Assembly (NCBI RefSeq): GCF_001514215.1
Contig: NZ_KQ948854.1
Span: 1 to 64,000 of the forward strand
Reading direction: 5' to 3'
DNA from: Streptomyces bungoensis
Lineage (GTDB): Bacteria > Actinomycetota > Actinomycetes > Streptomycetales > Streptomycetaceae
Length of the DNA: 64,000 nucleotides
A program made the translations under genes and the position numbers. Below the pieces are notes generated by a model. It had not been told where the DNA came from. It was given only the letters and a program-made list of their open reading frames with translations, and ran no database searches. Positions 56,844 through 64,000 of this stretch are shown in pieces. Within the stretch, counting starts at the first letter, position 1. The number at the start of each line of letters is the position of its first letter.

Positions 56844-57782
56844 CTAGCCGTCGCCCTCGCGTTCCGCCAGGAAGCGTTCGAACTCGCGCCCGATCTCGTC
56901 GGCGGACGGGATCTCGACCGGTTCGGCGAGCATGTTGCCCCGGGTCTCCGCGCCCGCCGCGGCGTCGTACTGGTGCTCGAGGCCCTGGACGAGGGCGGTC
57001 AGTTCCTCGTCGCCCTCCTGGATCTGCCGGTCGATCTCCGTCTGGGTGCGGTGCGCGTCCGTGCGCAGGGCGTGCGCGACGCCCGGCAGCACCAGGCCCG
57101 TGGCGGCCGTGACGGCCTCCAGGACGGTCAGGGCCGCGTCGGGGTACGGGGAGCGGGCGATGTAGTGCGGTACGTGCGCGGCGACGCCCAGGACGTCGTG
57201 GCCCGCCTGGGTGAGGCGGTACTCGACCAGCGCCTCGGCGCTGCCGGGCACCTGCGCCTCCTCGAAGGGGCTGCGGTGGCCCGGGACCAGGTCGGTCCGG
57301 TTGCCGTGCGGGGTCAGGCCCACCGGGCGGGTGTGCGGGACGCCCATGGGGATGCCGTGGAAGTTCACCGAGAGGCGGACGCCGAGCCGCTCCACGATCT
57401 GCGCCACGGCCGCCGCGAACCGCTCCCACTCCACGTCCGGCTCGGGGCCGGACAGCAGCAGGAAGGGGGCGCCGGTGGCGTCCTGCAGGAGGCGGACCTC
57501 GAGGGCGGGCACCTCGTAGTCGGTCCAGCTGTCCCGTTCGAAGGTGAGCAGCGGGCGGCGGGCCCGGTAGTCCACCAGCCGGTCGTGGTCGAAGCGCGCC
57601 ACGACCTGGTGGGGCAGTGAGTCGAGGAGCCGGTCGACGATCTGGTCGCCGGTCTCGCCCGCGTCGATGTATCCGTCGAAGTGGTAGAGCATGACAAGGC
57701 CGGCCGACTCCTGGGCGAGCGCCATGTCGACCACGGCGAGGCCCTTCGGCTCCCATGCGTACAAACCCTGGGGATCAAGCAC
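56844..57782 (-). CDS. PAC2-family protein
   Basis: 312-residue protein of the PAC2 (proteasome assembly chaperone 2-like) family, common next to rpsA and coaE in actinobacteria. The core includes [71 protein letters not shown] and [22 protein letters not shown]-terminal helical region carries acidic residues ([20 protein letters not shown]). The start is GTG at 57782, with GGAG 8 nt upstream; ORF starts farther upstream cross that site. In Mycobacterium and Streptomyces the 20S proteasome makes a chaperone-type role plausible, but it is unproven. Confidence 0.9.
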   Translation of the reverse strand: MLDPQGLYAWEPKGLAVVDMALAQESAGLVMLYHFDGYIDAGETGDQIVDRLLDSLPHQVVARFDHDRLVDYRARRPLLTFERDSWTDYEVPALEVRLLQDATGAPFLLLSGPEPDVEWERFAAAVAQIVERLGVRLSVNFHGIPMGVPHTRPVGLTPHGNRTDLVPGHRSPFEEAQVPGSAEALVEYRLTQAGHDVLGVAAHVPHYIARSPYPDAALTVLEAVTAATGLVLPGVAHALRTDAHRTQTEIDRQIQEGDEELTALVQGLEHQYDAAAGAETRGNMLAEPVEIPSADEIGREFERFLAEREGDG

Positions 57783-57899
57783 TGTGACCGCTCCTCCTCG
57801 TGTCCGTAGGCGCCAACGCGCCCCGGGCCGGGGGCATTCCCGCGACACGCCGCTGATCAGGGATCCCCGGGAGCCGGTACAGGACGGGGGAACACGTCC

Positions 57900-57931
57900 G
57901 AGGGGCCGTACCCCGGAAGGTACGGCCCCTC
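57900..57931 (-). terminator. Perfect hairpin downstream of rpsA
   Basis: 13-bp perfect stem GAGGGGCCGTACC (57900-57912) with GGTACGGCCCCTC (57919-57931) and a 6-base loop, 31 bases past the rpsA stop. Likely rpsA terminator, before the PAC2 gene. Confidence 0.75.
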
Positions 57932-57962
57932 AGCGCTGTCGGCTAAGCCCAGCGGCTAGCGA

Positions 57963-59456
57963 TCAGCTCTGGCCACCGGCCAGCTTCTCGCGCAGCGCGG
58001 CGAGCGCCTCGTCCGAGGCCAGGGCACCGGAGGTGTCCGCACCCTCGGAGGAGTACGAACCGCCACCCGACGCGGCCGGAGCGGCGGCCTCGCCACCCTC
58101 GGCAGCGGCCTGGGCGTCCGCCTCGCGGGACTTGATGACCTGCTGCTGGTGCTGCTCGAAGCGGGACTGCGCCTCGGCGTACTGGCGCTCCCACTCCTCG
58201 CGCTGCTTCTCGTAGCCCTCGAGCCAGTCGTTGGTCTCGGGGTCGAAGCCCTCGGGGTAGATGTAGTTGCCCTGGTCGTCGTAGGACGCGGCCATGCCGT
58301 ACAGGGTCGGGTCGAACTCGACCGAGGCCGGGTCGGCACCGAAGGACTCGTTGGCCTGCTTCAGCGAGAGGCTGATGCGACGGCGCTCGAGGTCGATGTC
58401 GATGACCTTGACGAAGATCTCGTCGTTGACCTGGACGACCTGCTCCGGGATCTCCACGTGGCGCTCGGCCAGCTCGGAGATGTGGACCAGACCCTCGATG
58501 CCCTCGTCGACGCGGACGAACGCACCGAACGGAACCAGCTTCGTGACCTTGCCGGGCACGACCTGGCCGATCTGGTGGGTGCGGGCGAACTGCTGCCACG
58601 GGTCTTCCTGGGTCGCCTTCAGCGACAGGGAGACGCGCTCGCGGTCCATGTCGACGTCCAGGACCTCGACCGTGACCTCCTGGCCGACCTCGACGACCTC
58701 GGAGGGGTGGTCGATGTGCTTCCAGGACAGCTCGGAGACGTGGACCAGACCGTCGACGCCACCCAGGTCCACGAAGGCACCGAAGTTGACGATCGAGGAG
58801 ACCACGCCGGAGCGGACCTGACCCTTCTGCAGGGTCGTGAGGAACGTCTGGCGGACCTCGGACTGGGTCTGCTCCAGCCAGGCACGGCGGGACAGGACCA
58901 CGTTGTTGCGGTTCTTGTCCAGCTCGATGATCTTGGCCTCGAGCTCCTTGCCCACGTAGGGCTGGAGGTCGCGGACACGGCGCATCTCGACCAGGGAGGC
59001 CGGGAGGAAGCCACGGAGGCCGATGTCGAGGATGAGACCACCCTTGACGACCTCGATGACGGTACCGGTGACGATCCCGTCCTCTTCCTTGATCTTCTCG
59101 ATCGTGCCCCAGGCACGCTCGTACTGAGCGCGCTTCTTGGACAGGATGAGGCGGCCTTCCTTGTCCTCCTTCTGGAGGACCAGGGCCTCGATCTCATCGC
59201 CCACGGCGACGACCTCGTTGGGGTCGACGTCGTGCTTGATGGAGAGCTCGCGGCTCGGGATAACGCCTTCGGTCTTGTAACCGATGTCGAGCAGGACCTC
59301 GTCCCGGTCGACCTTCACGATGACGCCGTCGACGATGTCGCCGTCGTTGAAGTACTTGATCGTCTCGTCGATCGCGGCGAGGAAGGCTTCCTCGTTACCG
59401 ATGTCGTTGACCGCTACCTGCGGGGTGGTGGCGGTGGTCTCGGTGCTGCTCGTCAT
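57963..59456 (-). CDS. rpsA: 30S ribosomal protein S1
   Basis: mRNA-binding protein of the small ribosomal subunit, needed for translation of structured or SD-poor mRNAs. 497 residues with four S1 (OB-fold) repeats, at about residues 35-105, 120-190, 205-275 and 290-362. Typical lines are VDGVIVKVDRDEVLLDIGYK, SSIVNFGAFVDLGGVDGLVH and TKLVPFGAFVRVDEGIEGLV. A charged C-terminal tail of about 100 residues follows (EQHQQQVIKSREADAQAAAE, then a Gly/Ser region). Actinobacterial S1 has four repeats compared with six in Escherichia coli. ATG at 59456 has GGAG 11 nt upstream. The leader is long and structured (see next entries). Confidence 0.96.
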   Translation of the reverse strand: MTSSTETTATTPQVAVNDIGNEEAFLAAIDETIKYFNDGDIVDGVIVKVDRDEVLLDIGYKTEGVIPSRELSIKHDVDPNEVVAVGDEIEALVLQKEDKEGRLILSKKRAQYERAWGTIEKIKEEDGIVTGTVIEVVKGGLILDIGLRGFLPASLVEMRRVRDLQPYVGKELEAKIIELDKNRNNVVLSRRAWLEQTQSEVRQTFLTTLQKGQVRSGVVSSIVNFGAFVDLGGVDGLVHVSELSWKHIDHPSEVVEVGQEVTVEVLDVDMDRERVSLSLKATQEDPWQQFARTHQIGQVVPGKVTKLVPFGAFVRVDEGIEGLVHISELAERHVEIPEQVVQVNDEIFVKVIDIDLERRRISLSLKQANESFGADPASVEFDPTLYGMAASYDDQGNYIYPEGFDPETNDWLEGYEKQREEWERQYAEAQSRFEQHQQQVIKSREADAQAAAEGGEAAAPAASGGGSYSSEGADTSGALASDEALAALREKLAGGQS

Positions 59457-59548
59457 GTGGGAAAGGGCTCCGGTACGGACATTGAAGTCGTAGGTACTGC
59501 TTACGCCGGGAGCCCGTTTCGCTCTGCAGAAGCCGGACAGCCAAGGAA

Positions 59549-59591
59549 GCGCCTCACCGGCGAACCGGTGACGGCGCCTCGAGAACCGAGG
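59549..59591 (-). promoter_or_regulatory. Tandem hairpins in the rpsA leader
   Basis: First stem: GCGCC-TCACCGG (59549-59560) with CCGGTGA-GGCGC (59565-59577), one bulged base; the minus-strand RNA has a UUCG loop. Second stem: CCTCG/CGAGG (59577-59581 with 59587-59591) with a 5-base loop, directly abutting. They sit in the predicted leader about 90-135 nt before the rpsA start. An autoregulatory or attenuation role is possible. Confidence 0.5.
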
Positions 59592-59657
59592 GGACATACA
59601 ACAGATGCGAGCGCAGCCTGCTACGTCTGAGGTGCGCAGGCCCGCAGCGCAACTTGT

Positions 59658-59686
59658 AGCATACGGGGGCAGCCGGGCAGGGTCAA
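59658..59686 (-). promoter_or_regulatory. Strong promoter of rpsA
   Basis: On the minus strand TTGACC (59681-59686), a 17-base spacer and TATGCT (59658-59663): the best housekeeping promoter match in the window. It predicts a leader of about 195 nt, unusually long here. Confidence 0.75.
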
Positions 59687-59830
59687 TGCGCGAAGGCGCA
59701 CACCCGGGGCGGATCGCCGCATTTCCGGCACAAGAAGCGTCCCAGGAGGCCACGCAGGCCTTCGGGACCCCTTCCGCGACACACCGTCTCCCGGCGGGTT
59801 GGACGGAAGAGTACGACGAGGGAGCCGATC

Positions 59831-60655
59831 ATCCAAGAGCCGGAACCGCTCGACCCGGAGGGGTTCGAGCCGGAAGCCACCCGGCGTCACGCCGGGGTCG
59901 CGGAGAGCAGCCGGGCCAACCGGGGCTGGTGGGACCGCAACGCGGACGAGTACCAGGTCGAGCACGGGACGTTCCTCGGAGACGACCGCTTCGTGTGGGG
60001 CCCGGAGGGCCTGGACGAGGTGGAGGCCGAGCTGCTCGGCCCGCCGGAGGAGCTGAAGGACAGGTCGGTCCTGGAGATCGGCGCGGGCGCGGCCCAGTGC
60101 GCGCGCTGGCTGGCCGGGCAGGGGGCCCGGCCGGTGGCCCTGGACCTGTCGCACCGCCAGCTCCAGCACGCGCTGCGCATCGGCGGATCGTTTCCCCTCG
60201 TCTGCGCCGACGCCGGCGCGCTGCCCTTCGCGGACGGCTCCTTCGACCTGGCGTGCTCCGCGTACGGGGCGCTGCCGTTCGTGGCGGACCCCCGGCTGGT
60301 GCTGAGCGAGGTGCGCCGGGTGCTGCGGCCGGGCGGCCGGTTCGTCTTCTCGGTGACGCACCCCCTGCGCTGGGCGTTCCCGGACGAGCCGGGCCCCGAG
60401 GGCCTCACGGTCGCCGCGTCCTACTTCGACCGCACGCCGTACGTCGAGCAGGACGACGAAGGCCGCGCGGTGTACGTCGAGCACCACCGGACGATCGGCG
60501 ACCGGGTCCGCGACATCGTGGCCGCGGGCTTCCGCCTGGTGGACCTGGTGGAGCCGGAGTGGCCGGCCTGGAACACCTCGGAGTGGGGCGGCTGGTCCCC
60601 GCTGCGGGGGAACCTGATCCCCGGCACGGCGATCTTCGTGTGCGAGCGCGACTGA
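59831..60655 (+). CDS. Class I SAM-dependent methyltransferase with non-canonical start
   Basis: The frame encodes a SAM methyltransferase: VLEIGAGAAQCARWLAGQGA (motif I), PVALDLSHRQLQHALRIGG, CADAGALPFADGSFDLAC, VRRVLRPGGRFVFSVTHPL. The first canonical start in frame is GTG at 59993. However, the 54 residues before it (including SSRANRGWWDRNADEYQ and EHGTFLGDDRFVWGPEG) read as the normal conserved N-terminus of this family. No ATG, GTG or TTG exists in frame upstream. I therefore place the start at ATC 59831, 6 bases after GAGGGAG, with ATC 59828 as alternative. If translation really begins at 59993 the protein is 220 residues and lacks the head. The ATC start is inference. Confidence 0.7.
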   Translation: MQEPEPLDPEGFEPEATRRHAGVAESSRANRGWWDRNADEYQVEHGTFLGDDRFVWGPEGLDEVEAELLGPPEELKDRSVLEIGAGAAQCARWLAGQGARPVALDLSHRQLQHALRIGGSFPLVCADAGALPFADGSFDLACSAYGALPFVADPRLVLSEVRRVLRPGGRFVFSVTHPLRWAFPDEPGPEGLTVAASYFDRTPYVEQDDEGRAVYVEHHRTIGDRVRDIVAAGFRLVDLVEPEWPAWNTSEWGGWSPLRGNLIPGTAIFVCERD

Positions 60656-60727
60656 CACGCGCGGCTGATCACGGAGGCACGGGCGCGTGGGCGCCCGCGC
60701 GCCCGGGGCGCGTGCGCGCCGACGTAC

Positions 60728-60733
60728 GACACT
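60728..60733 (+). promoter_or_regulatory. -10 element for leaderless hrpB mRNA
   Basis: GACACT ends 6 bases before the GTG at 60740. Weak match, listed because it follows the same spacing as other genes here. Confidence 0.3.
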
Positions 60734-60739
60734 GGTGAC

Positions 60740-63658
60740 GTGATCCGTTACGACGCCCTGGACGCGCTGCCCGTGCGCACCGCCCTGCCCGCCCTGGCCG
60801 ACGCCTTGGACGCGGACGGCACGGCCGTCCTGGTGGCGCCGCCCGGCACCGGCAAGACGACGCTGGTGCCGCTGGTCCTGGCGGGCCTGGTGGGCGGTGG
60901 TCCCGCGCGGCGGGTCGTGGTGGCCGAGCCGCGCCGCATCGCCGCGCGGGCGGCGGCCCGGCGCATGGCGTGGCTGCTCGGCGAGAAGCCCGGCGGCAGT
61001 GTCGGGCACACCGTGCGCGGCGAGCGGACCGTGGGGCGGCACACGCGCGTGGAGGTCGTGACCACCGGTGTGCTGCTGCAGCGGCTGCAGCGCGACCAGG
61101 AGCTCGCGGGCGTCGACGCGGTGGTGCTCGACGAGTGCCACGAGCGTCATCTGGACGCCGACACGGCTGCCGCCTTCCTGTGGGACGTACGGCAGACCCT
61201 GCGGCCGGAGCTGCGGCTGGTGGCCGCGTCGGCGACCACGGACGCGGCGGGCTGGGCGGAGCTGCTCGGCGGGGCGCCGGTGGTCGAGGCGGCGGGCGTC
61301 GCGCATCCGGTCGAGGTGGTGTGGGCGCCTCCGGCCCGTCCGGTGCGGCCGCCTCATGGGATGCGGGTGGACCCGGCGCTGCTCGGGCACGTGGCGTCGG
61401 TGGTGCGGCGGGCGCTGGCCGAGCGGCAGGGGGACGTCCTGTGCTTCCTGCCCGGCGTGGGCGAGATCGCGCGCGTGGCGGGGCAGCTGGGGGATCTCGG
61501 GGACGTGGACGTGCTCCAGGTGCACGGGCGGGCGCCGGCCGCCGTGCAGGACGCGGTGCTGGCACCCGGCCGGCGGCGCCGGGTGGTGCTGGCGACGTCG
61601 GTGGCGGAGTCGTCGCTGACGGTGCCCGGGGTGCGGGTGGTCGTGGACTCGGGGCTGGCGCGGGAGCCGCGGGTGGACCACGCGCGCGGGCTGAGCGGGC
61701 TGACCACCGTACGGGCGTCCCGCGCGGCCGGACGGCAGCGCGCCGGGCGGGCCGGGCGCGAGGCGCCGGGCGTGGTCTACCGGTGCTGGACGGAGGCCGA
61801 GGACGCCCGCCTGACGGCCTTTCCGGCGCCGGAGATCAAGGTGGCCGACCTGACCGCGTTCGCGCTTCAGGCGGCGTGCTGGGGCGATCCCGACGCCTCC
61901 GGGCTGGCGTTGCTGGACGCCCCGCCCGGCGGGGCGATGGCGGCGGCGCGTGAGGTCCTGGCCGCCGTAGGGGCGGTGGACTCCGCCGGGCGGGCCACGC
62001 CGCGCGGGGTGCGGCTGGCCCGGCTGGGGGTGCATCCGCGGCTGGGGCGGGCGTTGCTGGACACGTCGGGTGAAGGCGCCGAGGTCGTCGCCCTGCTGTC
62101 CGAGGAGGTCCCGCGCGAGTACGGGGATGACCTCGCGGCCGCCTTGCGGCGCGCCCGGCGCGGGGGTGACGCCTACGCAGCGCGGTGGGCCGCGGAGGTA
62201 CGGCGCCTGCGGGCCCTCTCCACGGATCCCGCCCGTCCGCCCGCCCACGAGGACGGGTCCTCGGCGGAGGTGCCGGACGAGACGGTCACCCCCGCCGACG
62301 GAACGGACGGCCGGCCGCCGCATCGGGACGCCCGGCCCGGGACCGACGCCCCGGCAGGTACGGGCGACTCCCCGCCGCCGGCGGACGCCCCGGCTGAGCC
62401 CGGCACCGGAGCTCATGACCCGGCGACGCCGAGGAACGCCCCGGCTGACAGCGGTCGCGCAGCGGGCCAGGGTGGCTCCGCACCCCGGGCGGACGCTCCG
62501 GTCGGAGCGCATGCCGCGGCGGGAGCGGAGGGCCGCCCGCCACAGCGGGGCGCCCGTCCCTCGTCCGCGATGCCGATCGCGGCGGATGGCCGGCCCGGGG
62601 CGGGGGGACGGGCGGTGCGGGTGGGCGGGGGTGAGGGCTCGGGCGGCGGGGGCGGGGTCGGGGGTGGCCTTTCGGCCGGTGGGCCGGAGGAACGGCTGGT
62701 CGGGCTCGTCGCCGCTCTGGCGTATCCCGAGCGGGTGGCCAAGCTGGACGGCGGGTCGTACCTCATGGTGTCGGGGACGCGTGCCGAGCCGGTGGACGGG
62801 TCGGCGCTGCGCGGGGCGCCCTGGATCGTCGTCGCCGTGGCCGATCGGCCTGCCGGGAAGGGGCACGCGCGCGTGCGGCTCGGGGCCGCCGTGCGGGAGG
62901 ACGTGGCGCGGGCGGCGGCCGGGGCGCTGCTGACCGAGCGGGACGAGGTGCACTGGGCCGGCGGGGACGTGGTGGCCCGCCGGGTGGAGCGGCTGGGGGC
63001 CGTCGAACTGGCCGTACGGCCGCTGAGGGACGTCGATCCCGCGCTGGTGCGCGGCGCGCTGCTCGAAGGGCTCGGGCAGGAGGGGCTCGGGCTGCTGCGC
63101 TGGTCGCCGGGGGCGAGGTCGCTGCGGCAGCGGCTGGCGTTCCTGCGCGCCCACCTCGGGCAGCCGTGGCCGGACGTGTCGGACGAGGCGCTTCACGCGC
63201 GGGTGGACGAGTGGCTGGAGCCGGAGCTGAGCCGGGCCCGGCGGCGGGCCGATCTCGCCCGGATCGACGCCGGGCAGGCGCTGGCGCGGCTGCTGCCGTG
63301 GGCGGGCGGGGAGGCCGCCCGGCTGGACGACCTGGCGCCCGAGCGGATCACCGTGCCGAGCGGGTCCGGAATCCGGATCGACTACGCGGACCCGGAGCGG
63401 CCCGTGCTCGCGGTGAAGCTGCAGGAGATGTTCGGGCTGCGGGAGACGCCGGCCGTGGCCGGAGTGCCGTTGCTCGTGCATCTGCTCTCCCCCGCCGGGC
63501 GGCCCGCCGCCGTCACGGCGGACCTCGCGTCGTTCTGGACGGACGGCTACCGGAGCGTGCGCGCCGAGCTGCGCGGCCGGTATCCGAAGCATCCGTGGCC
63601 CGAGGATCCGGCGACCGCGGAGCCCACCCGGCACACCAACACGCGGCTCGGACGCTGA
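60740..63658 (+). CDS. hrpB: ATP-dependent helicase HrpB
   Basis: DExH-box helicase of 972 residues, of unclear function in bacteria. Motifs are Walker A APPGTGKTT (residues 33-41), DEAH-type VVLDECHERHLD, motif III ASATT, motif V VLATSVAESSLTVPGV and motif VI RQRAGRAGREAPG. Helicase-associated and HrpB C-terminal domains follow (PWPDVSDEALHARVDEWLEP; SGSGIRIDYADPERPVLAVK; DLASFWTDGYRSVRAELRGR). Between about residues 490 and 645 there is a low-complexity insert, very rich in Pro, Ala, Gly and Asp, absent from the helicase core. GTG at 60740. It has its own likely start and a strong terminator after it. Confidence 0.94.
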   Translation: MIRYDALDALPVRTALPALADALDADGTAVLVAPPGTGKTTLVPLVLAGLVGGGPARRVVVAEPRRIAARAAARRMAWLLGEKPGGSVGHTVRGERTVGRHTRVEVVTTGVLLQRLQRDQELAGVDAVVLDECHERHLDADTAAAFLWDVRQTLRPELRLVAASATTDAAGWAELLGGAPVVEAAGVAHPVEVVWAPPARPVRPPHGMRVDPALLGHVASVVRRALAERQGDVLCFLPGVGEIARVAGQLGDLGDVDVLQVHGRAPAAVQDAVLAPGRRRRVVLATSVAESSLTVPGVRVVVDSGLAREPRVDHARGLSGLTTVRASRAAGRQRAGRAGREAPGVVYRCWTEAEDARLTAFPAPEIKVADLTAFALQAACWGDPDASGLALLDAPPGGAMAAAREVLAAVGAVDSAGRATPRGVRLARLGVHPRLGRALLDTSGEGAEVVALLSEEVPREYGDDLAAALRRARRGGDAYAARWAAEVRRLRALSTDPARPPAHEDGSSAEVPDETVTPADGTDGRPPHRDARPGTDAPAGTGDSPPPADAPAEPGTGAHDPATPRNAPADSGRAAGQGGSAPRADAPVGAHAAAGAEGRPPQRGARPSSAMPIAADGRPGAGGRAVRVGGGEGSGGGGGVGGGLSAGGPEERLVGLVAALAYPERVAKLDGGSYLMVSGTRAEPVDGSALRGAPWIVVAVADRPAGKGHARVRLGAAVREDVARAAAGALLTERDEVHWAGGDVVARRVERLGAVELAVRPLRDVDPALVRGALLEGLGQEGLGLLRWSPGARSLRQRLAFLRAHLGQPWPDVSDEALHARVDEWLEPELSRARRRADLARIDAGQALARLLPWAGGEAARLDDLAPERITVPSGSGIRIDYADPERPVLAVKLQEMFGLRETPAVAGVPLLVHLLSPAGRPAAVTADLASFWTDGYRSVRAELRGRYPKHPWPEDPATAEPTRHTNTRLGR

Positions 63659-63728
63659 CCGGCGCGGGAGGCGCCCCGGGCGGGTGCCGGTCCTCGGGGC
63701 GACGGCCTCGCGCAGGTCGCGCACGAAC

Positions 63729-63768
63729 GCAGGGCGCCCCTCCCGCCGGAGCGGGAGGGGCGCCCTGC
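63729..63768. terminator. Bidirectional hairpin between hrpB and the right-edge gene
   Basis: An 18-bp perfect stem (63729-63746 with 63751-63768) and a CGGA loop, 70 bases after the hrpB stop and 21 bases from the stop of the convergent gene. Symmetric, so it can serve both transcripts. Confidence 0.85.
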
Positions 63769-63789
63769 CCGCCTGGGCGGGCCGTGGTG

Positions 63790-64000
63790 TCAGGAGGTCG
63801 CGGACGGGCTCGGCGAGGGGTCGGCCGGGGCGTCGGCCGCGGCGACCGTCAGGTTCACGGTGAGGGTCCCGCCGCCGGGGGTGGTGAGGCGCAGCAGGAA
63901 GGTGCCGGTGGTGTCGTCCGCGTAGAGCTTCGGCAGCGTGAGCCGGCCCTTGGCGTCGGTCAGGAGGCCGGTCAGGGTACGGACGGGCTTGCCGTCGGCG
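63790..64000 (-). CDS. C-terminal fragment of a probable secreted beta-sandwich protein
   Basis: Only the last about 69 codons are present; the rest lies past the window. The translation, ADGKPVRTLTGLLTDAKGRL continuing TLPKLYADDTTGTFLLRLTT and TVNLTVAAADAPADPSPSPS, looks like an Ig-like or prealbumin-like beta domain (carboxypeptidase-regulatory or Big-type). A Pro/Ser tail ends it, common in secreted or cell-wall proteins. The stop is TGA at 63790-63792. Identity cannot be fixed from a fragment. Confidence 0.6.
   Translation of the reverse strand, partial: ADGKPVRTLTGLLTDAKGRLTLPKLYADDTTGTFLLRLTTPGGGTLTVNLTVAAADAPADPSPSPSATS

Larger units (their letters stand above)
59457..59830. other. 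Intergenic region rpsA / methyltransferase
   Basis: About 370 bases between divergent genes. It contains the rpsA promoter, the two leader hairpins, and upstream of the plus-strand methyltransferase only a GAGGGAG ribosome-binding-like sequence (59819-59824). No additional gene is supported. Confidence 0.6.

Noticed and set aside
59621..63724. Open frame of over 1300 codons antisense to the methyltransferase and hrpB genes
   Set aside because: Low-complexity Arg/Pro-rich translation, crosses two real genes and a terminator.

Overview
This is a high-GC actinobacterial chromosome segment, almost certainly Streptomyces. The main signs are the GC-skewed codon use, the developmental regulator whiA in a uvrC-rapZ-yvcK-whiA operon, an RbpA-family RNA polymerase-binding protein, a DUF397/XRE/anti-sigma-like ATPase locus, mycothiol-dependent (maleylpyruvate isomerase fold) enzymes, frequent GTG starts and many ATGA/GTGA stop-start overlaps. 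Gene content and order look like the conserved core-chromosome block around glycolysis and the uvr genes. I see no rRNA, tRNA, CRISPR array, insertion sequence, phage or attachment site.

Left part (1-5.4 kb): central carbon metabolism on the minus strand. It has the N-terminal part of glucose-6-phosphate isomerase, the RbpA-like protein, and a gap-pgk-tpiA-secG run transcribed right to left. Next come a large secreted M14 metallocarboxypeptidase (5.4-8.3 kb) and the uvrC-rapZ-yvcK-whiA operon (8.5-13.6 kb), with overlaps at every junction.

Middle part (13.9-34.9 kb): a lone HTH protein, a Tat-type Rieske lipoprotein, a LacI regulator overlapping a PfkB sugar kinase, uvrA, an MDMPI-fold protein, a metallo-beta-lactamase-fold hydrolase, and aroQ divergent from an MHS-family transporter. 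A minus-strand membrane and stress block follows (CaX antiporter, TerC, a TerD fusion protein, TerD). Then come uvrB, an MHYT-domain membrane sensor, a secreted glycerophosphodiesterase, an alkyltransferase and a VOC protein.

Right part (35-64 kb): pseudouridine catabolism genes (psuG-psuK), CorA, a uridine-kinase-like protein with a lost P-loop, an orphan GltD, the DUF397/XRE/ATPase locus with an easily missed 58-residue gene nearby, a cytochrome P450, a FUSC-type transporter, a bacterial expansin with an unusual structured leader, RidA-GNAT, family-5 uracil-DNA glycosylase, an S4 RNA-binding protein, DoxX, coaE, PAC2, rpsA, a methyltransferase and the helicase HrpB. A C-terminal gene fragment is cut by the right edge.

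Two themes recur. First, DNA repair is concentrated here: uvrA, uvrB, uvrC, ogt and a uracil-DNA glycosylase. Second, many genes carry a -10-like hexamer 6-7 nt before the start codon, which predicts leaderless mRNAs. The most unusual non-coding signals are the predicted leaders of the expansin, terC and rpsA genes and several palindromes that overlap promoters.
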